From: an uncultured Eubacteriales bacterium
GTDB taxonomy: Bacteria; Bacillota; Clostridia; Oscillospirales; Acutalibacteraceae
Assembly: GCA_934436505.1 (NCBI GenBank)
Contig: CAKSAP010000006.1
Location: 31,724-95,723 of the forward strand
Length of the DNA stretch: 64,000 bases
Direction of reading: 5' to 3'
The notes under the pieces were generated by a model. That model was not told where the DNA came from. It saw nothing but the letters and a program-made list of their open reading frames with translations, and did not search any database. A program made the translations under genes and the position numbers. Each line of letters opens with the position of its first letter. Position 1 is the stretch's first letter. Positions 9,091 through 18,155 of the stretch are shown one piece after another.

Positions 9091-9127
9091 CGGAGGCTGA
9101 AATTTTTGTCGAAGCCTCCGAGTTTTT
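9091..9127 (+). terminator. Terminator after spoVAD operon
   Basis: An 8-bp stem (CGGAGGCT at 9091-9098, AGCCTCCG at 9113-9120) is followed by AGTTTTTTATTTTTT. Confidence 0.85.
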
Positions 9128-9136
9128 TATTTTTTA

Positions 9137-9165
9137 TTGAATTCCTACTAAAATTGTATTATTAT
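9137..9165 (+). promoter_or_regulatory. Promoter and possible operator of the Rrf2 gene
   Basis: TTGAAT (9137-9142) and TATTAT (9160-9165) are separated by 17 bp. Inside the spacer, 9146-9159 reads TACTAAAATTGTAT, a TAC-N7-GTAT arrangement. It matches 11 of 14 bases of the dyad in the nifS promoter (12708-12721), with the same seven-base gap between half-sites. This suggests the Rrf2 protein binds its own promoter and that of nifSU. Confidence 0.55.
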
Positions 9166-9204
9166 ATATTTACCGAATTTTTAGAATTTTTTAAGGTGAC
9201 AAAA

Positions 9205-9642
9205 ATGAAGATTTCAACAAAAGGCAGATACGCTTTAAGGCTTATGCTTGACCTTGCTATGCACAATGACGAGGGATATATTTCGATAAAAACTATATCT
9301 CAGCGTCAAGGAATATCGGAAAAATATCTTGAGCAGATTATAAAAATGCTGTCAAAAAGCGGACTTGTCGAAAGCACAAGGGGCGCACAGGGCGGCTATA
9401 AGCTTTTGAAAGAGCCGAAGGAATATACGGTCGGCGAAATTTTGCGTGTGACAGAGGGCAGTCTTGCACCCGTATCATGCCTTGACGATTCCGAAAATCA
9501 CTGTGAGCATTGCGACGATTGCGTGACGATTGAAATTTGGCAAAACGTGCTTGACGCAATAAATGAGGTTGTCGATTCGATAACGCTTGACTACCTCGTA
9601 AAAAAGCAAAAGACAAAGGGAACCTGCTGTAACAAGGGCTGA
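9205..9642 (+). CDS. Rrf2-family iron-sulfur-type regulator
   Basis: A 145-aa winged-helix regulator beginning MKISTKGRYALRLMLDLA, typical of IscR/CymR/Rrf2 proteins. ATG 9205 follows AAGGTGAC; an in-frame upstream start would run back through the terminator. GGYKL in the wing is conserved, and a cysteine group (C, then HCEHCDDC) sits where IscR-type members hold a [2Fe-2S] cluster. I infer an iron-sulfur or cysteine sensor controlling nifSU at 12787, whose promoter carries a similar dyad. The next gene starts four bases downstream. Confidence 0.88.
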   Translation: MKISTKGRYALRLMLDLAMHNDEGYISIKTISQRQGISEKYLEQIIKMLSKSGLVESTRGAQGGYKLLKEPKEYTVGEILRVTEGSLAPVSCLDDSENHCEHCDDCVTIEIWQNVLDAINEVVDSITLDYLVKKQKTKGTCCNKG

Positions 9643-9646
9643 TAAA

Positions 9647-10285
9647 ATGGAAATCGATACACGGGAAATCTTGCGATATTCGGGCTTTAGAGGTGCTTCC
9701 CCCGACCCGAAAACCGCAGAGATGATAGAAGAATTGAAAAAAGAGGTTGAGCTTTGCTCTGACCCTAAAAGTATTTATAAAGAGGTTGAGTTTACAAAGA
9801 CGGAAGAGTCGATAACCGTTGAAAATATGACTTTTCACAGCAAAAAGCTTGTTTCCCACCTTAAAAATTCGGACAGGCTTTTGATTTTTGCGGCGACTCT
9901 CGGTACTCCGAGCGATATAATGCTTCGTAAGTACATTTCGTCAAATTCGGCAAAGGCTGTTTTGGCGCAGGCTACACTTGCAGCGGCTTGTGAGAGCTAT
10001 TGCGACGAGGTTTGTTCGCAGATTGCGAAAAAAGAGCTTGAAAACGGCTACTATCTGCGTCCGAGATTTTCTCCGGGGTATGCAGACCTTGATTTGACCT
10101 CACAAAGAGAGCTTTTTGCTCTGCTTGACATTACCAAAAGAATAGGAGTTTATCTTTCGGACAACTGCCTTATGATACCGACAAAATCGGTCAGTGCGTT
10201 TATCGGCTTGACGAGGGATAAAGATTGTAATATAAATTCGTGTGAAAATTGCGGTAACACAGAGTGCGAATTCAGAAGGGCGTGA
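9647..10285 (+). CDS. Stand-alone methionine synthase reactivation-domain protein
   Basis: A 212-aa protein of the B12-dependent methionine synthase activation-domain family, which binds S-adenosylmethionine and remethylates inactive cob(II)alamin. The signature RPRFSPGYADLDL (R-x-R-x-S-x-GY) is present, with MIPTKSVSAFIGL after it. A Cys-rich C-terminus (CNINSCENCGNTECE) looks like a small metal site. It lies five bases before the gene for a MetH that lacks this domain, so it completes that enzyme in trans. Confidence 0.88.
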   Translation: MEIDTREILRYSGFRGASPDPKTAEMIEELKKEVELCSDPKSIYKEVEFTKTEESITVENMTFHSKKLVSHLKNSDRLLIFAATLGTPSDIMLRKYISSNSAKAVLAQATLAAACESYCDEVCSQIAKKELENGYYLRPRFSPGYADLDLTSQRELFALLDITKRIGVYLSDNCLMIPTKSVSAFIGLTRDKDCNINSCENCGNTECEFRRA

Positions 10286-10289
10286 AAGA

Positions 10290-12662
10290 ATGAAGTTTAG
10301 AGAAAAAATCGGTAAGGAAATGCTTATATGCGACGGCGCAATGGGCACCTTGCTTATCGAAAACGGGTTAAAAGCAGGAGAATTGCCCGAGATGTGGAAT
10401 ATTGAGCATCCCGACATTCTCTATAAAATACACAAGCAGTATGTAGACGCAGGCGCAGATATTATTTCCGCAAATACCTTCGGCGCAAACCGCTTAAAGC
10501 TTGACGGTACGGGTCATTCGGTTGAGGAAATTATCACTGAGGGCGTAAATATCGCAAAAAAAGCCACACAACAGGCAGACCGTGATGTGTATGTTGCGCT
10601 TGATATGAGTACAACGGGAAAGTTGCTTGAGCCTTACGGAGATTTACCGTTTGAAGAGGCTTATGACATTTTCAAGCAGCAGGCGATAGCAGGCGAAAAA
10701 GCAGGTGCAGACCTTGTTTTGCTTGAAACTATGGGCGATCTTTACGAAATCAAGGCGGCAACGCTTGCTATTAAAGAAAATACCGAGCTTCCGCTGATTG
10801 TTTCAATGATTTTTAATGAAAAGGGTCAGCTTCTTACGGGTGCAGATGTCAAAACCGCAGTGTTTACGCTTGAGGGACTTGGCGTAGATATGATTGGCTT
10901 GAACTGCGGACTCGGACCTAAAGAAATGCTTGAGCACGTGAAAGAGGCTGTTAAGTATTCGAGCACGCCGATTTTGGTAAATCCAAACGCAGGCTTGCCC
11001 GAATGTGTAAACGGAGTAACGAGCTATAAGGTCGGTGCAGAGGAATTTTCCGACGATATGGAAAAAATTGCAAAACTCGGTGTTTACTGTGTCGGCGGCT
11101 GCTGCGGAACAACTCCCGAGCACATAAAAAGAACTGCCGAAAAATGCAAAAAAATAGCGGTTTCTCCTGTAAAGCAAAAACACTTTACAGCGGTCACTTC
11201 CTACTCGAAAACAACGCTGATTGGGGAAAAGCCTGTGATTGTCGGCGAAAGAATAAACCCCACAGGCAAGAAAAAGCTGAAAGCCGCACTTGTTGAAAAC
11301 AATATGGATTATATTGTCTCCGAGGCGGTTGCGCAGGCGGGCAAAAAGGCTGATGTTTTGGACGTCAATGTCGGTTTGCCCGAGATTGACGAGCCGAAAA
11401 TGCTGGTTAGTGCGATAAAAACCGTTCAAGGTGTACTCAATATTCCGCTTCAGATTGATACCTCTGATTTTGAGGCTATGGAAAAAGCGCTTCGCATCTA
11501 TAACGGTAAGGCTCTTATAAATTCCGCAAACGGTAAAAAAGAAAGTATGGAAAAGGTCTTTCCGCTTGCTAAAAAGTACGGCGGCGTTGTGGTTTGCTTA
11601 ACACTTGACGAAAACGGAATACCCGATACCGCACAAGGCAGGATTGAAATTGCAAAGCGTATGATTAAAACTGCCGAAAGCTACGGACTTTCAAAGGATG
11701 ACCTTATTATCGACGCACTTGCAATGACCGTAAGCACAGGCAAGGACAATGCTAAAGTAACCCTTGAAACACTCGATTATGTGAGAAATACACTCGGTGT
11801 GAACACCTGCTTGGGTGTTTCCAATATTTCGTTCGGCTTGCCGTCGAGGGAGATAATAAACACGGCTTTCTTTACAATGGCAATGCATTCGGGACTTTCC
11901 GCAGGTATCATAAACCCGTTAAGCGATATGATGATGAACGCTTATTATTCGTATTGCGCTCTCAAGGGCTATGACGATAACTGCGAAAACTATATAAATA
12001 ACATTGCAAAGGTTGAGGCTGTCGCAAGCGGAGAAACGGTTGACTTAAAAACCGCTATCATTAAAGGTATGAAAGCACAGTCCGCCGATTGTGCAAAGGC
12101 TATGCTTGAAAATACCGACCCGCTTAAAGTCATTGACGGCTATATAATCCCTGCTCTCGATGTTGTCGGACAAGCGTTTGAAACGGGAAAAATGTTCCTG
12201 CCGCAGCTTTTGATGAGTGCCGATTGTGCAAAGGCTGCGTTTGACGAGATAAAGCTAAAGCTCACAGCCGACGGCGAAAAGCAGGAGCCAAAGGGCAAGA
12301 TTGTCATTGCAACCGTAAAGGGCGATATTCACGATATAGGCAAGAATATTGTCAAGGTTTTGCTTGAAAATTACGGCTTTGATGTTATCGACTTAGGCAA
12401 GGATGTTGACCCCGAGCTTGTGGTTGAAACAGCAAAAAGGGAACGGGTAAAGTTAGTCGGACTTTCGGCTCTTATGACGACGACGGTCGCAAATATGGAA
12501 ATTACGATAAAGCGGCTGCATGAGGATTATCCCGAGTGCAAAATTATGGTCGGCGGTGCGGTTTTAACACAGAATTATGCCGACAGAATAGGCGCAGATT
12601 TCTATTCAAAGGACGCAATGGGCTCTGTCAGATATGCAGAAAAATTGTTCACGGAAATTTAA
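10290..12662 (+). CDS. metH: Cobalamin-dependent methionine synthase, short form
   Basis: A 790-aa enzyme that transfers a methyl group from methyltetrahydrofolate to homocysteine. The homocysteine domain (about 1-300) has zinc ligands in GLNCG and GGCCGTTPEHI. The pterin domain (about 320-580) begins IVGERINPTGKKK. The B12 cap and binding domain follow, with the lower-ligand motif GDIHDIGKN near residue 685. The roughly 340-residue reactivation domain of E. coli MetH is absent and is encoded by the gene just upstream. ATG 10290 gives a start close behind that gene. Confidence 0.95.
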   Translation: MKFREKIGKEMLICDGAMGTLLIENGLKAGELPEMWNIEHPDILYKIHKQYVDAGADIISANTFGANRLKLDGTGHSVEEIITEGVNIAKKATQQADRDVYVALDMSTTGKLLEPYGDLPFEEAYDIFKQQAIAGEKAGADLVLLETMGDLYEIKAATLAIKENTELPLIVSMIFNEKGQLLTGADVKTAVFTLEGLGVDMIGLNCGLGPKEMLEHVKEAVKYSSTPILVNPNAGLPECVNGVTSYKVGAEEFSDDMEKIAKLGVYCVGGCCGTTPEHIKRTAEKCKKIAVSPVKQKHFTAVTSYSKTTLIGEKPVIVGERINPTGKKKLKAALVENNMDYIVSEAVAQAGKKADVLDVNVGLPEIDEPKMLVSAIKTVQGVLNIPLQIDTSDFEAMEKALRIYNGKALINSANGKKESMEKVFPLAKKYGGVVVCLTLDENGIPDTAQGRIEIAKRMIKTAESYGLSKDDLIIDALAMTVSTGKDNAKVTLETLDYVRNTLGVNTCLGVSNISFGLPSREIINTAFFTMAMHSGLSAGIINPLSDMMMNAYYSYCALKGYDDNCENYINNIAKVEAVASGETVDLKTAIIKGMKAQSADCAKAMLENTDPLKVIDGYIIPALDVVGQAFETGKMFLPQLLMSADCAKAAFDEIKLKLTADGEKQEPKGKIVIATVKGDIHDIGKNIVKVLLENYGFDVIDLGKDVDPELVVETAKRERVKLVGLSALMTTTVANMEITIKRLHEDYPECKIMVGGAVLTQNYADRIGADFYSKDAMGSVRYAEKLFTEI

Positions 12663-12695
12663 TTTTTTTCTGAACAATTATGTTATAAAATGTTA

Positions 12696-12726
12696 TTGAC
12701 AATATCATACTATTGTTGTATGATAT
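12696..12726 (+). promoter_or_regulatory. nifS-nifU promoter with a perfect dyad operator
   Basis: TTGACA (12696-12701), a 17-bp spacer and TATGAT (12719-12724) form a strong promoter. A perfect inverted repeat, ATATCATAC (12702-12710) and GTATGATAT (12718-12726) around seven bases, fills the spacer and covers the -10 box. A protein bound there would block RNA polymerase. The similar box before the Rrf2 gene makes that regulator the best candidate. Confidence 0.8.
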
Positions 12727-12786
12727 ATGCGATTTCAGACAAAAAAAGTATGAATTGGATATTTTCAATAGAAAAGAGATGTATTT

Positions 12787-13971
12787 ATGAAGGTTTATGC
12801 CGATAATGCGGCTACAACAAAATTATCAGAAACGGCGCTTAATGCAATGATGCCGTATCTTACGGATACATTCGGTAATGCGTCAAGCCTTTATGACATA
12901 GGTCAGCAGGCTCATCACGGCGTTCAAAATGCGAGGGAGACTGTTGCAAAGGTTATCAATGCCGACACGAACGAGATTTATTTTACCTCGGGCGGCAGCG
13001 AGGCTGACAACTGGGCAATCAAGGGTGTTGCCGAGGCTATGGCGAAAAAGGGCAAAAAGCATATTATCACAACCGCTTTTGAGCACCATGCTGTGCTTCA
13101 TACGGTTAAGAGATGCGAAGAGCTCTACGGCTGCGAAATCACATATCTTCCCGTCTACGAGAACGGTATTGTTAAAATTGAGGATGTTGAAAACGCTATC
13201 CGTGAGGACACCGCACTTGTTACGGTAATGTACGCAAATAATGAGATAGGTACAATTCAGCCGATAGCAGAAATCGGAAAGCTCTGCCATGAAAAGGGCG
13301 TTATTTTCCACACCGACGCTGTGCAGGCTGTCGGTCATCTTCCGATTGACGTTAAGGCGCAAAATATCGACATGCTCTCAATGTCGAGCCATAAATTCCA
13401 CGGTCCTAAGGGTATCGGCGCTCTTTATATGAGAAAGGGTATCAGAATTCCCAATCTTATCGAGGGCGGCGCACAGGAGAGAGGCAAGAGAGCAGGCACG
13501 GAGGCTGTTTATGCTATGGCAGGAATGGCGGCAGCTCTTAAAGAGGCTAACGATAACCTTGCCGAGAGCATGGAAAAAGTATCCGCTTTGCGTAACAGAC
13601 TTATTGACGGACTTTTGAAAATCCCGTCAAGCAGGCTCAACGGCGACCGTGAAAACAGACTTCCCGGCAACGTAAATATCAGCTTTGAGGGCGTAGAGGG
13701 CGAGTCGCTTCTTCTCTACCTTGATATGAAGGGTGTTTCGGCTTCCTCGGGGTCTGCTTGCACCTCGGGCTCACTTGACCCGAGCCACGTTCTTTTGAGC
13801 ATAGGACTTCCTCACGAGGTTGCACATGGCTCATTGAGACTTACTCTTTGTGAGAGCAACACGCAAGAGGAAATTGATTATATTATTGACTGTGTTCCCG
13901 AGATAATCGAAAGACTTCGTTCGATGTCTCCGCTTTGGGAAAGATTACAGAAAGAAAGAGGTAATGTATAA
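12787..13971 (+). CDS. nifS: Cysteine desulfurase, NifS type
   Basis: A 394-aa PLP enzyme that takes sulfur from cysteine for iron-sulfur cluster assembly. The PLP lysine lies in SSHKFHGPKG (Lys203) and the persulfide cysteine in SGSACTSGSLDPSHVL (Cys325). The AC-S-G-S loop places it in the group I NifS/IscS class. Its last base overlaps the start of nifU (TAATG), so the desulfurase and its scaffold are coupled. GAGATG lies close before ATG 12787. Confidence 0.95.
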   Translation: MKVYADNAATTKLSETALNAMMPYLTDTFGNASSLYDIGQQAHHGVQNARETVAKVINADTNEIYFTSGGSEADNWAIKGVAEAMAKKGKKHIITTAFEHHAVLHTVKRCEELYGCEITYLPVYENGIVKIEDVENAIREDTALVTVMYANNEIGTIQPIAEIGKLCHEKGVIFHTDAVQAVGHLPIDVKAQNIDMLSMSSHKFHGPKGIGALYMRKGIRIPNLIEGGAQERGKRAGTEAVYAMAGMAAALKEANDNLAESMEKVSALRNRLIDGLLKIPSSRLNGDRENRLPGNVNISFEGVEGESLLLYLDMKGVSASSGSACTSGSLDPSHVLLSIGLPHEVAHGSLRLTLCESNTQEEIDYIIDCVPEIIERLRSMSPLWERLQKERGNV

Positions 13972-14405
13972 TGGAATATTCAGAGAAGGTAATGGAGCAT
14001 TTCGCCCGTCCCCATAATGTCGGTAAAATCGAGGACGCAGACGGTGTCGGCGAGGTCGGCAACGCTAAGTGCGGAGATATAATGAAAATGTATATCAAGG
14101 TAAACGACGGCATAATCACAGACGTTAAGTTCAATACCTATGGCTGTGCTTCTGCTATCGCAACCTCGTCAATGGCTACCGATATGATTAAGGGTAAGCC
14201 GATTTCGGAGGCTCTCAAGCTTACAAATAAGGCTGTTGTTGAGGCTCTTGACGGACTTCCGGCAGTTAAAATTCATTGCTCTGTTCTTGCCGAGGAGGCT
14301 ATCAAGGCAGCTATCAAAGATTACTATGAAAAGAACGGCATTGAATATGACAAGGAGCTTTTCAAAGAGGATTGCTGCAATTACGAGCATCATCACGCTG
14401 AATAA
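13971..14405 (+). CDS. nifU: Iron-sulfur scaffold protein, NifU/IscU type
   Basis: A 144-aa scaffold for [2Fe-2S]/[4Fe-4S] assembly. It begins EYSEKVMEHFARPHNVGKIE, and the three scaffold cysteines are in AKCGD, YGCASAIA and KIHCSVLAEE. The C-terminus adds DCCNYEHHHAE, a metal-binding-like tail common in clostridial homologues. It follows nifS with a one-base overlap, and together they form the minimal anaerobic NIF-type assembly unit. A terminator follows. Confidence 0.95.
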   Translation: MEYSEKVMEHFARPHNVGKIEDADGVGEVGNAKCGDIMKMYIKVNDGIITDVKFNTYGCASAIATSSMATDMIKGKPISEALKLTNKAVVEALDGLPAVKIHCSVLAEEAIKAAIKDYYEKNGIEYDKELFKEDCCNYEHHHAE

Positions 14406-14420
14406 TTTTGATAATATAAA

Positions 14421-14454
14421 CCCTGAAATTCGCTTGAATTTCGGGGATTTTTTT
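14421..14454 (+). terminator. Terminator of nifSU
   Basis: The stem CCTGAAATTC with GAATTTCGGG, loop GCTT, is followed by GATTTTTTT. From here to the next promoter at 14641 I see only AT-rich DNA. Confidence 0.85.
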
Positions 14455-14640
14455 ATGCTTTTTTCTGAAAAATAAATATTTATAAAAACTGTACAAAAAC
14501 CGTAAAAAGTGTCGCAAAATATTATGGTAATTATATATTTTCAAGCTGAAAATTAGGCTTTTTTAATGAGCTAAAACCCTTGAAACAGCGAGGGAAACGG
14601 CGATTTTTATGCTTTTTGAAATTACCGTGAAAAAACGTTG

Positions 14641-14668
14641 TTGACATATGTCAAAAATACTATATAAT
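14641..14668 (+). promoter_or_regulatory. Promoter of the DUF134-pflB genes with a 14-bp palindrome
   Basis: TTGACA (14641-14646) and TATAAT (14663-14668) are 16 bp apart. The -35 box is part of the perfect palindrome TTGACATATGTCAA (14641-14654). The TTGAC-N4-GTCAA layout resembles sites bound by FNR/CRP-fold regulators, but the palindrome could equally be bound by the DUF134 protein encoded downstream. Confidence 0.7.
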
Positions 14669-14709
14669 AGACTTATAAGGTTGAAAAAACAGTTATCGGA
14701 GGGGTAAAA

Positions 14710-15099
14710 GTGGCAAGACCTAAAAAGCTAAGACGTATTTGCGCATACCCCAAGATAATGGGGTTTAGACCGTTCGGCGATTATGCTGAGGTTGTTGACC
14801 TTACCTTTGACGAGTACGAGGTTATGAGGCTTATGGATACTCTCGGGTATTCGCAGGAGGAATGTGCAATCCAAATGGACATTGCCCGTTCAACCGTCGC
14901 TTCAATCTATAATTCGGCAAGGGCAAAGACGGCAGACGCTATTATTTACGGAAAGTCGCTTGTAATTCACGGCGGAGACATTGAGCTTTGCAAAGGCAGC
15001 TCAACCTGCTGCGGTAAGTGCGGCAAAACAGCCTGCAAGGACTGCGGACACGGAGAAAGCCTTTTGTGTTCGGCAAAGGCGGCTAATCGGATAATATAA
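14710..15099 (+). CDS. DUF134 predicted DNA-binding regulator
   Basis: A 129-aa protein with a GTG start after GGAGGGG (14698-14704). The family marks are ARPKKLRRI, the GFRPFG loop, and a sigma-70 region 4-like helix-turn-helix (YEVMRLMDTLGYSQEECA...IARSTVASIY). The C-terminus has a cysteine cluster (CCGKCGKTACKDCGHG) that probably binds metal or an iron-sulfur centre. It is just upstream of pflB, so it may be a redox- or metal-responsive regulator of mixed-acid fermentation; that role is inference. Confidence 0.85.
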   Translation: MARPKKLRRICAYPKIMGFRPFGDYAEVVDLTFDEYEVMRLMDTLGYSQEECAIQMDIARSTVASIYNSARAKTADAIIYGKSLVIHGGDIELCKGSSTCCGKCGKTACKDCGHGESLLCSAKAANRII

Positions 15100-15122
15100 A
15101 TGTAAATACGGAGGTAAAAGAA

Positions 15123-17354
15123 ATGGAAGCATGGAGAGGTTTCAGTAAGGGCGCATGGTGCGACAGAATTGATGTATCTAACTTTATCAAATTGAACTAC
15201 ACAGCTTATGACGGCGATAGCTCTTTCCTTGAAGGACCTACTGACAGAACAAAGAAAGAAATGGACAGAGTACATGAGCTGCTCATTAAGGAAAATGACA
15301 ACGGCGGTGTGCTTGACGTTGATACCGAAAGGGTACTTTCAATCCTTTCACACGAGCCGGGCTATGTTGTTGACAAGGACACGGACGTTATCGTAGGCTT
15401 GCAGACTGATGAGCCGCTTAAAAGAGGCGTTTCGCCGTTCGCAGGCTTCAGAAACGCAGTTCAGGCTTGTAACGCATACGGCTATGAGCTTTCGGAGAAA
15501 ATTAAGGACGAGTTCACTTACAGAACTACTCACAACACAGGCGTTTTCAGAGCATATACAGACACAATGAAGGCTGCACGCCACGCAGGTATTCTTACAG
15601 GACTTCCCGACGCATATGCAAGAGGAAGAATTATCGGCGACTACCGCAGAATTGCTCTTTACGGTATGGATTACCTTATTGAGCAGAAGAAAGAGGATAA
15701 GCGCAGACTCGGTATGAAGGAAATTCTTGATGAGGAGACAATCCACACTCTTGAGGACCTTTCAAAGCAGCTTGACTTTATGAATCAGCTTAAAGGCCTT
15801 GCACTTTCATACGGCTATGATATTTCAAAGCCCGCAACAACTGCTAAAGAGGCTGTTCAGTGGCTCTACTTCGGTTATCTCGGCGCAATCAAGGAGCAGA
15901 ACGGTGCAGCTAACTCAATAGGCAGAATTGCCGAGTTTATGGATATTTACATTCAGAGAGATATCGAAGAGGGTATTCTTGACGAGGTACACGCACAGGA
16001 GCTTATCGACGACCTTGTTATCAAGCTTCGTCTTGTTCGCCACTTGCGTACACCCGAATACAACGACCTTTTTGCAGGCGATCCGGTTTGGGTTACAATG
16101 GCGCTTGCAGGTGTAACCTGTGAGGGTAAGCATATGGTATCAAAGACCTCATACCGTGTATTGCAGACGCTTTACAACCTCGGTTCATCGGCTGAGCCGA
16201 ACATTACAGTTCTTTGGTCGGACAGACTTCCCCAGACCTTTAAGGACTTCTGCGCTCAGGTTTCCATTGATACGGACTCTATTCAGTATGAGAACGATGA
16301 CGTAATGAGAAGAATGTACGGCGACGACTATGCAATCGCTTGCTGTGTATCGGCAATGAAGATGGGCAAGCAGATGCAGTTCTTCGGCGCAAGATGTAAC
16401 CTTGCAAAGGTTCTCCTTATGGCTCTTAACGGCGGTAAGGACGAAATCGAGGGTGCACAGATAGCTCCCGAGGGCGAAATCTTCGAGGAAAAGACTCTCG
16501 CATTTGAAGAGGTTTATGAGGCATACAAGAAGTATCTTTCCTGGATGGCAAGACTTTATGTTAACACCATGAATATCATTCACTATATGCACGATAAATA
16601 CGCTTATGAAAGACTTATGATGTCTCTTCACGACACAGACGTTGAGCGTTTGATGGCATTCGGTGTATCGGGCTTCTCGGTTGCTATCGACTCCTTGTCG
16701 GCAATCAAGTATGCAAAGGTTACTCCCATAAAGGACGACAGAGGACTTATTACAGACTTTAAGATTGAGGGCAATTTCCCGAAATACGGCAACGACGACG
16801 ACAGGGCAGACCTTATCGGTAAGGATCTTATCGAGTATTTCTACAAAGAGCTTTGCAAGACTCCTTGTTACAGAGGCGCAAGACATACTCTTTCAATTCT
16901 TACAATCACATCAAACGTTATGTACGGCAGAAAGACAGGCTCTACTCCCGACGGACGTAAGGCAGGCGAGCCGTTTGCTCCCGGTGCTAACCCCATGCAC
17001 GGCAGAGATTGCGAGGGTGCTTTGGCTTCTCTCAACTCGGTTGCAAAGCTTAACTACGCTTGCTGTCAGGACGGTATTTCAAACACCTTCTCAATCACAC
17101 CCGACGCTCTCGGAAGCGATAAGGAGCAGCAGATTGAGCACCTTACAACAATGCTTGACGGTTACTTTGAGCAGGACGCACATCATCTTAACGTAAACGT
17201 TCTCAACCGTGAAAAGCTTATTGCGGCTATGAATGACCCGACTCTCTATCCCTCACTCACAATCAGAGTATCGGGATATGCGGTAAACTTCAACAAGCTC
17301 ACTCGTGATAAGCAGGAAGAGGTTATTGCCCGTACATTCCATCAGTCAATGTAA
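15123..17354 (+). CDS. pflB: Pyruvate formate-lyase (formate C-acetyltransferase)
   Basis: A 743-aa glycyl-radical enzyme that splits pyruvate with CoA into acetyl-CoA and formate. The tandem active-site cysteines are in IACCVSAMKMG (Cys407-408). The radical glycine is in RVSGYAVNF (about Gly718), 25 residues from the end. The start MEAWRGFSKGAWCDRI is typical of PFL. GGAGG lies close before the ATG. A hairpin separates it from pflA, which encodes its activator. Confidence 0.97.
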   Translation: MEAWRGFSKGAWCDRIDVSNFIKLNYTAYDGDSSFLEGPTDRTKKEMDRVHELLIKENDNGGVLDVDTERVLSILSHEPGYVVDKDTDVIVGLQTDEPLKRGVSPFAGFRNAVQACNAYGYELSEKIKDEFTYRTTHNTGVFRAYTDTMKAARHAGILTGLPDAYARGRIIGDYRRIALYGMDYLIEQKKEDKRRLGMKEILDEETIHTLEDLSKQLDFMNQLKGLALSYGYDISKPATTAKEAVQWLYFGYLGAIKEQNGAANSIGRIAEFMDIYIQRDIEEGILDEVHAQELIDDLVIKLRLVRHLRTPEYNDLFAGDPVWVTMALAGVTCEGKHMVSKTSYRVLQTLYNLGSSAEPNITVLWSDRLPQTFKDFCAQVSIDTDSIQYENDDVMRRMYGDDYAIACCVSAMKMGKQMQFFGARCNLAKVLLMALNGGKDEIEGAQIAPEGEIFEEKTLAFEEVYEAYKKYLSWMARLYVNTMNIIHYMHDKYAYERLMMSLHDTDVERLMAFGVSGFSVAIDSLSAIKYAKVTPIKDDRGLITDFKIEGNFPKYGNDDDRADLIGKDLIEYFYKELCKTPCYRGARHTLSILTITSNVMYGRKTGSTPDGRKAGEPFAPGANPMHGRDCEGALASLNSVAKLNYACCQDGISNTFSITPDALGSDKEQQIEHLTTMLDGYFEQDAHHLNVNVLNREKLIAAMNDPTLYPSLTIRVSGYAVNFNKLTRDKQEEVIARTFHQSM

Positions 17355-17368
17355 AATTCGGACAACAA

Positions 17369-17395
17369 AACGGGCGGATTTTCCGCCCGTTAATT
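17369..17395 (+). terminator. Hairpin between pflB and pflA
   Basis: A 9-bp GC-rich stem (AACGGGCGG with CCGCCCGTT) around ATTTT is followed by only a weak AATTTTA tail. It probably lowers, rather than stops, transcription into pflA, which would give much more enzyme than activase. Confidence 0.7.
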
Positions 17396-17415
17396 TTAGA
17401 TAAGGAGATAAAGCT

Positions 17416-18135
17416 ATGGCGAATATACATTCCTTTGAAAGTCTTGCCGCAGTTGACGGCGAGGGAATACGCTTTGATGTGTTTTTCAGCGGCTGTCCCT
17501 TGCGCTGCGCCTATTGTCATAACCCTGACACTTGGCATCATAAGGGCGAAATTGAGATGTCGGCACAAGAGCTGTTCAACAAGGTTAAACGCTATAAGCC
17601 TTATTTCAAAAACGGCGGCGGAGTAACCTTTTCGGGCGGAGAGCCGTTGCTCAATGCAAAATTTATAAATGAAATCGCACCGCTGTTAAAATCGGAAAAT
17701 ATCGGATATTGCCTTGACACCTCGGGAAGCGTTGAATTGACCGACGAGGTTAAAACGGCGATTGACAATGCCGATATGGTTATTCTCGACGTGAAGTTTT
17801 ATAATGCAGAGGACTATAAAAAATACACGGGCGGAGAATTTGAACGCTTTATAAAAATCGGCGAGTACGCAAGCAAAAAAAATATTAGATTGTGGCTTCG
17901 CACGGTGGTTGTGCCGGGTATCAACGACACCGAAGCGGCAATGGACGAATATGCCGAGTTCTCAAATCAGTTTAAGTTTGAAAAATACGAGCTTTTGGCG
18001 TTTCACACAATGGGATTTTTCAAGTATGACGAGCTTAAAATCGAAAACCCACTGAAAGACACAAAGCCACTCGATAAATCAAGATTGCACGAATTACAGG
18101 AATATCTTGACAAGAAAATCGAAAAAACAGAGTGA
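17416..18135 (+). CDS. pflA: Pyruvate formate-lyase activating enzyme
   Basis: A 239-aa radical SAM protein that installs the glycyl radical on PflB. The cluster-binding CxxxCxxC is CPLRCAYC at residues 27-34, followed by HNPDTW. GGVTFSGGEPLL is the SAM-contacting region, and the W-L-R-T-V-V-P-G-x-N-D segment is also conserved. AAGGAG precedes ATG 17416. Its position right after pflB fits a dedicated activase. Confidence 0.96.
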   Translation: MANIHSFESLAAVDGEGIRFDVFFSGCPLRCAYCHNPDTWHHKGEIEMSAQELFNKVKRYKPYFKNGGGVTFSGGEPLLNAKFINEIAPLLKSENIGYCLDTSGSVELTDEVKTAIDNADMVILDVKFYNAEDYKKYTGGEFERFIKIGEYASKKNIRLWLRTVVVPGINDTEAAMDEYAEFSNQFKFEKYELLAFHTMGFFKYDELKIENPLKDTKPLDKSRLHELQEYLDKKIEKTE

Positions 18136-18155
18136 TTGCATTTCAATCCGCATTT

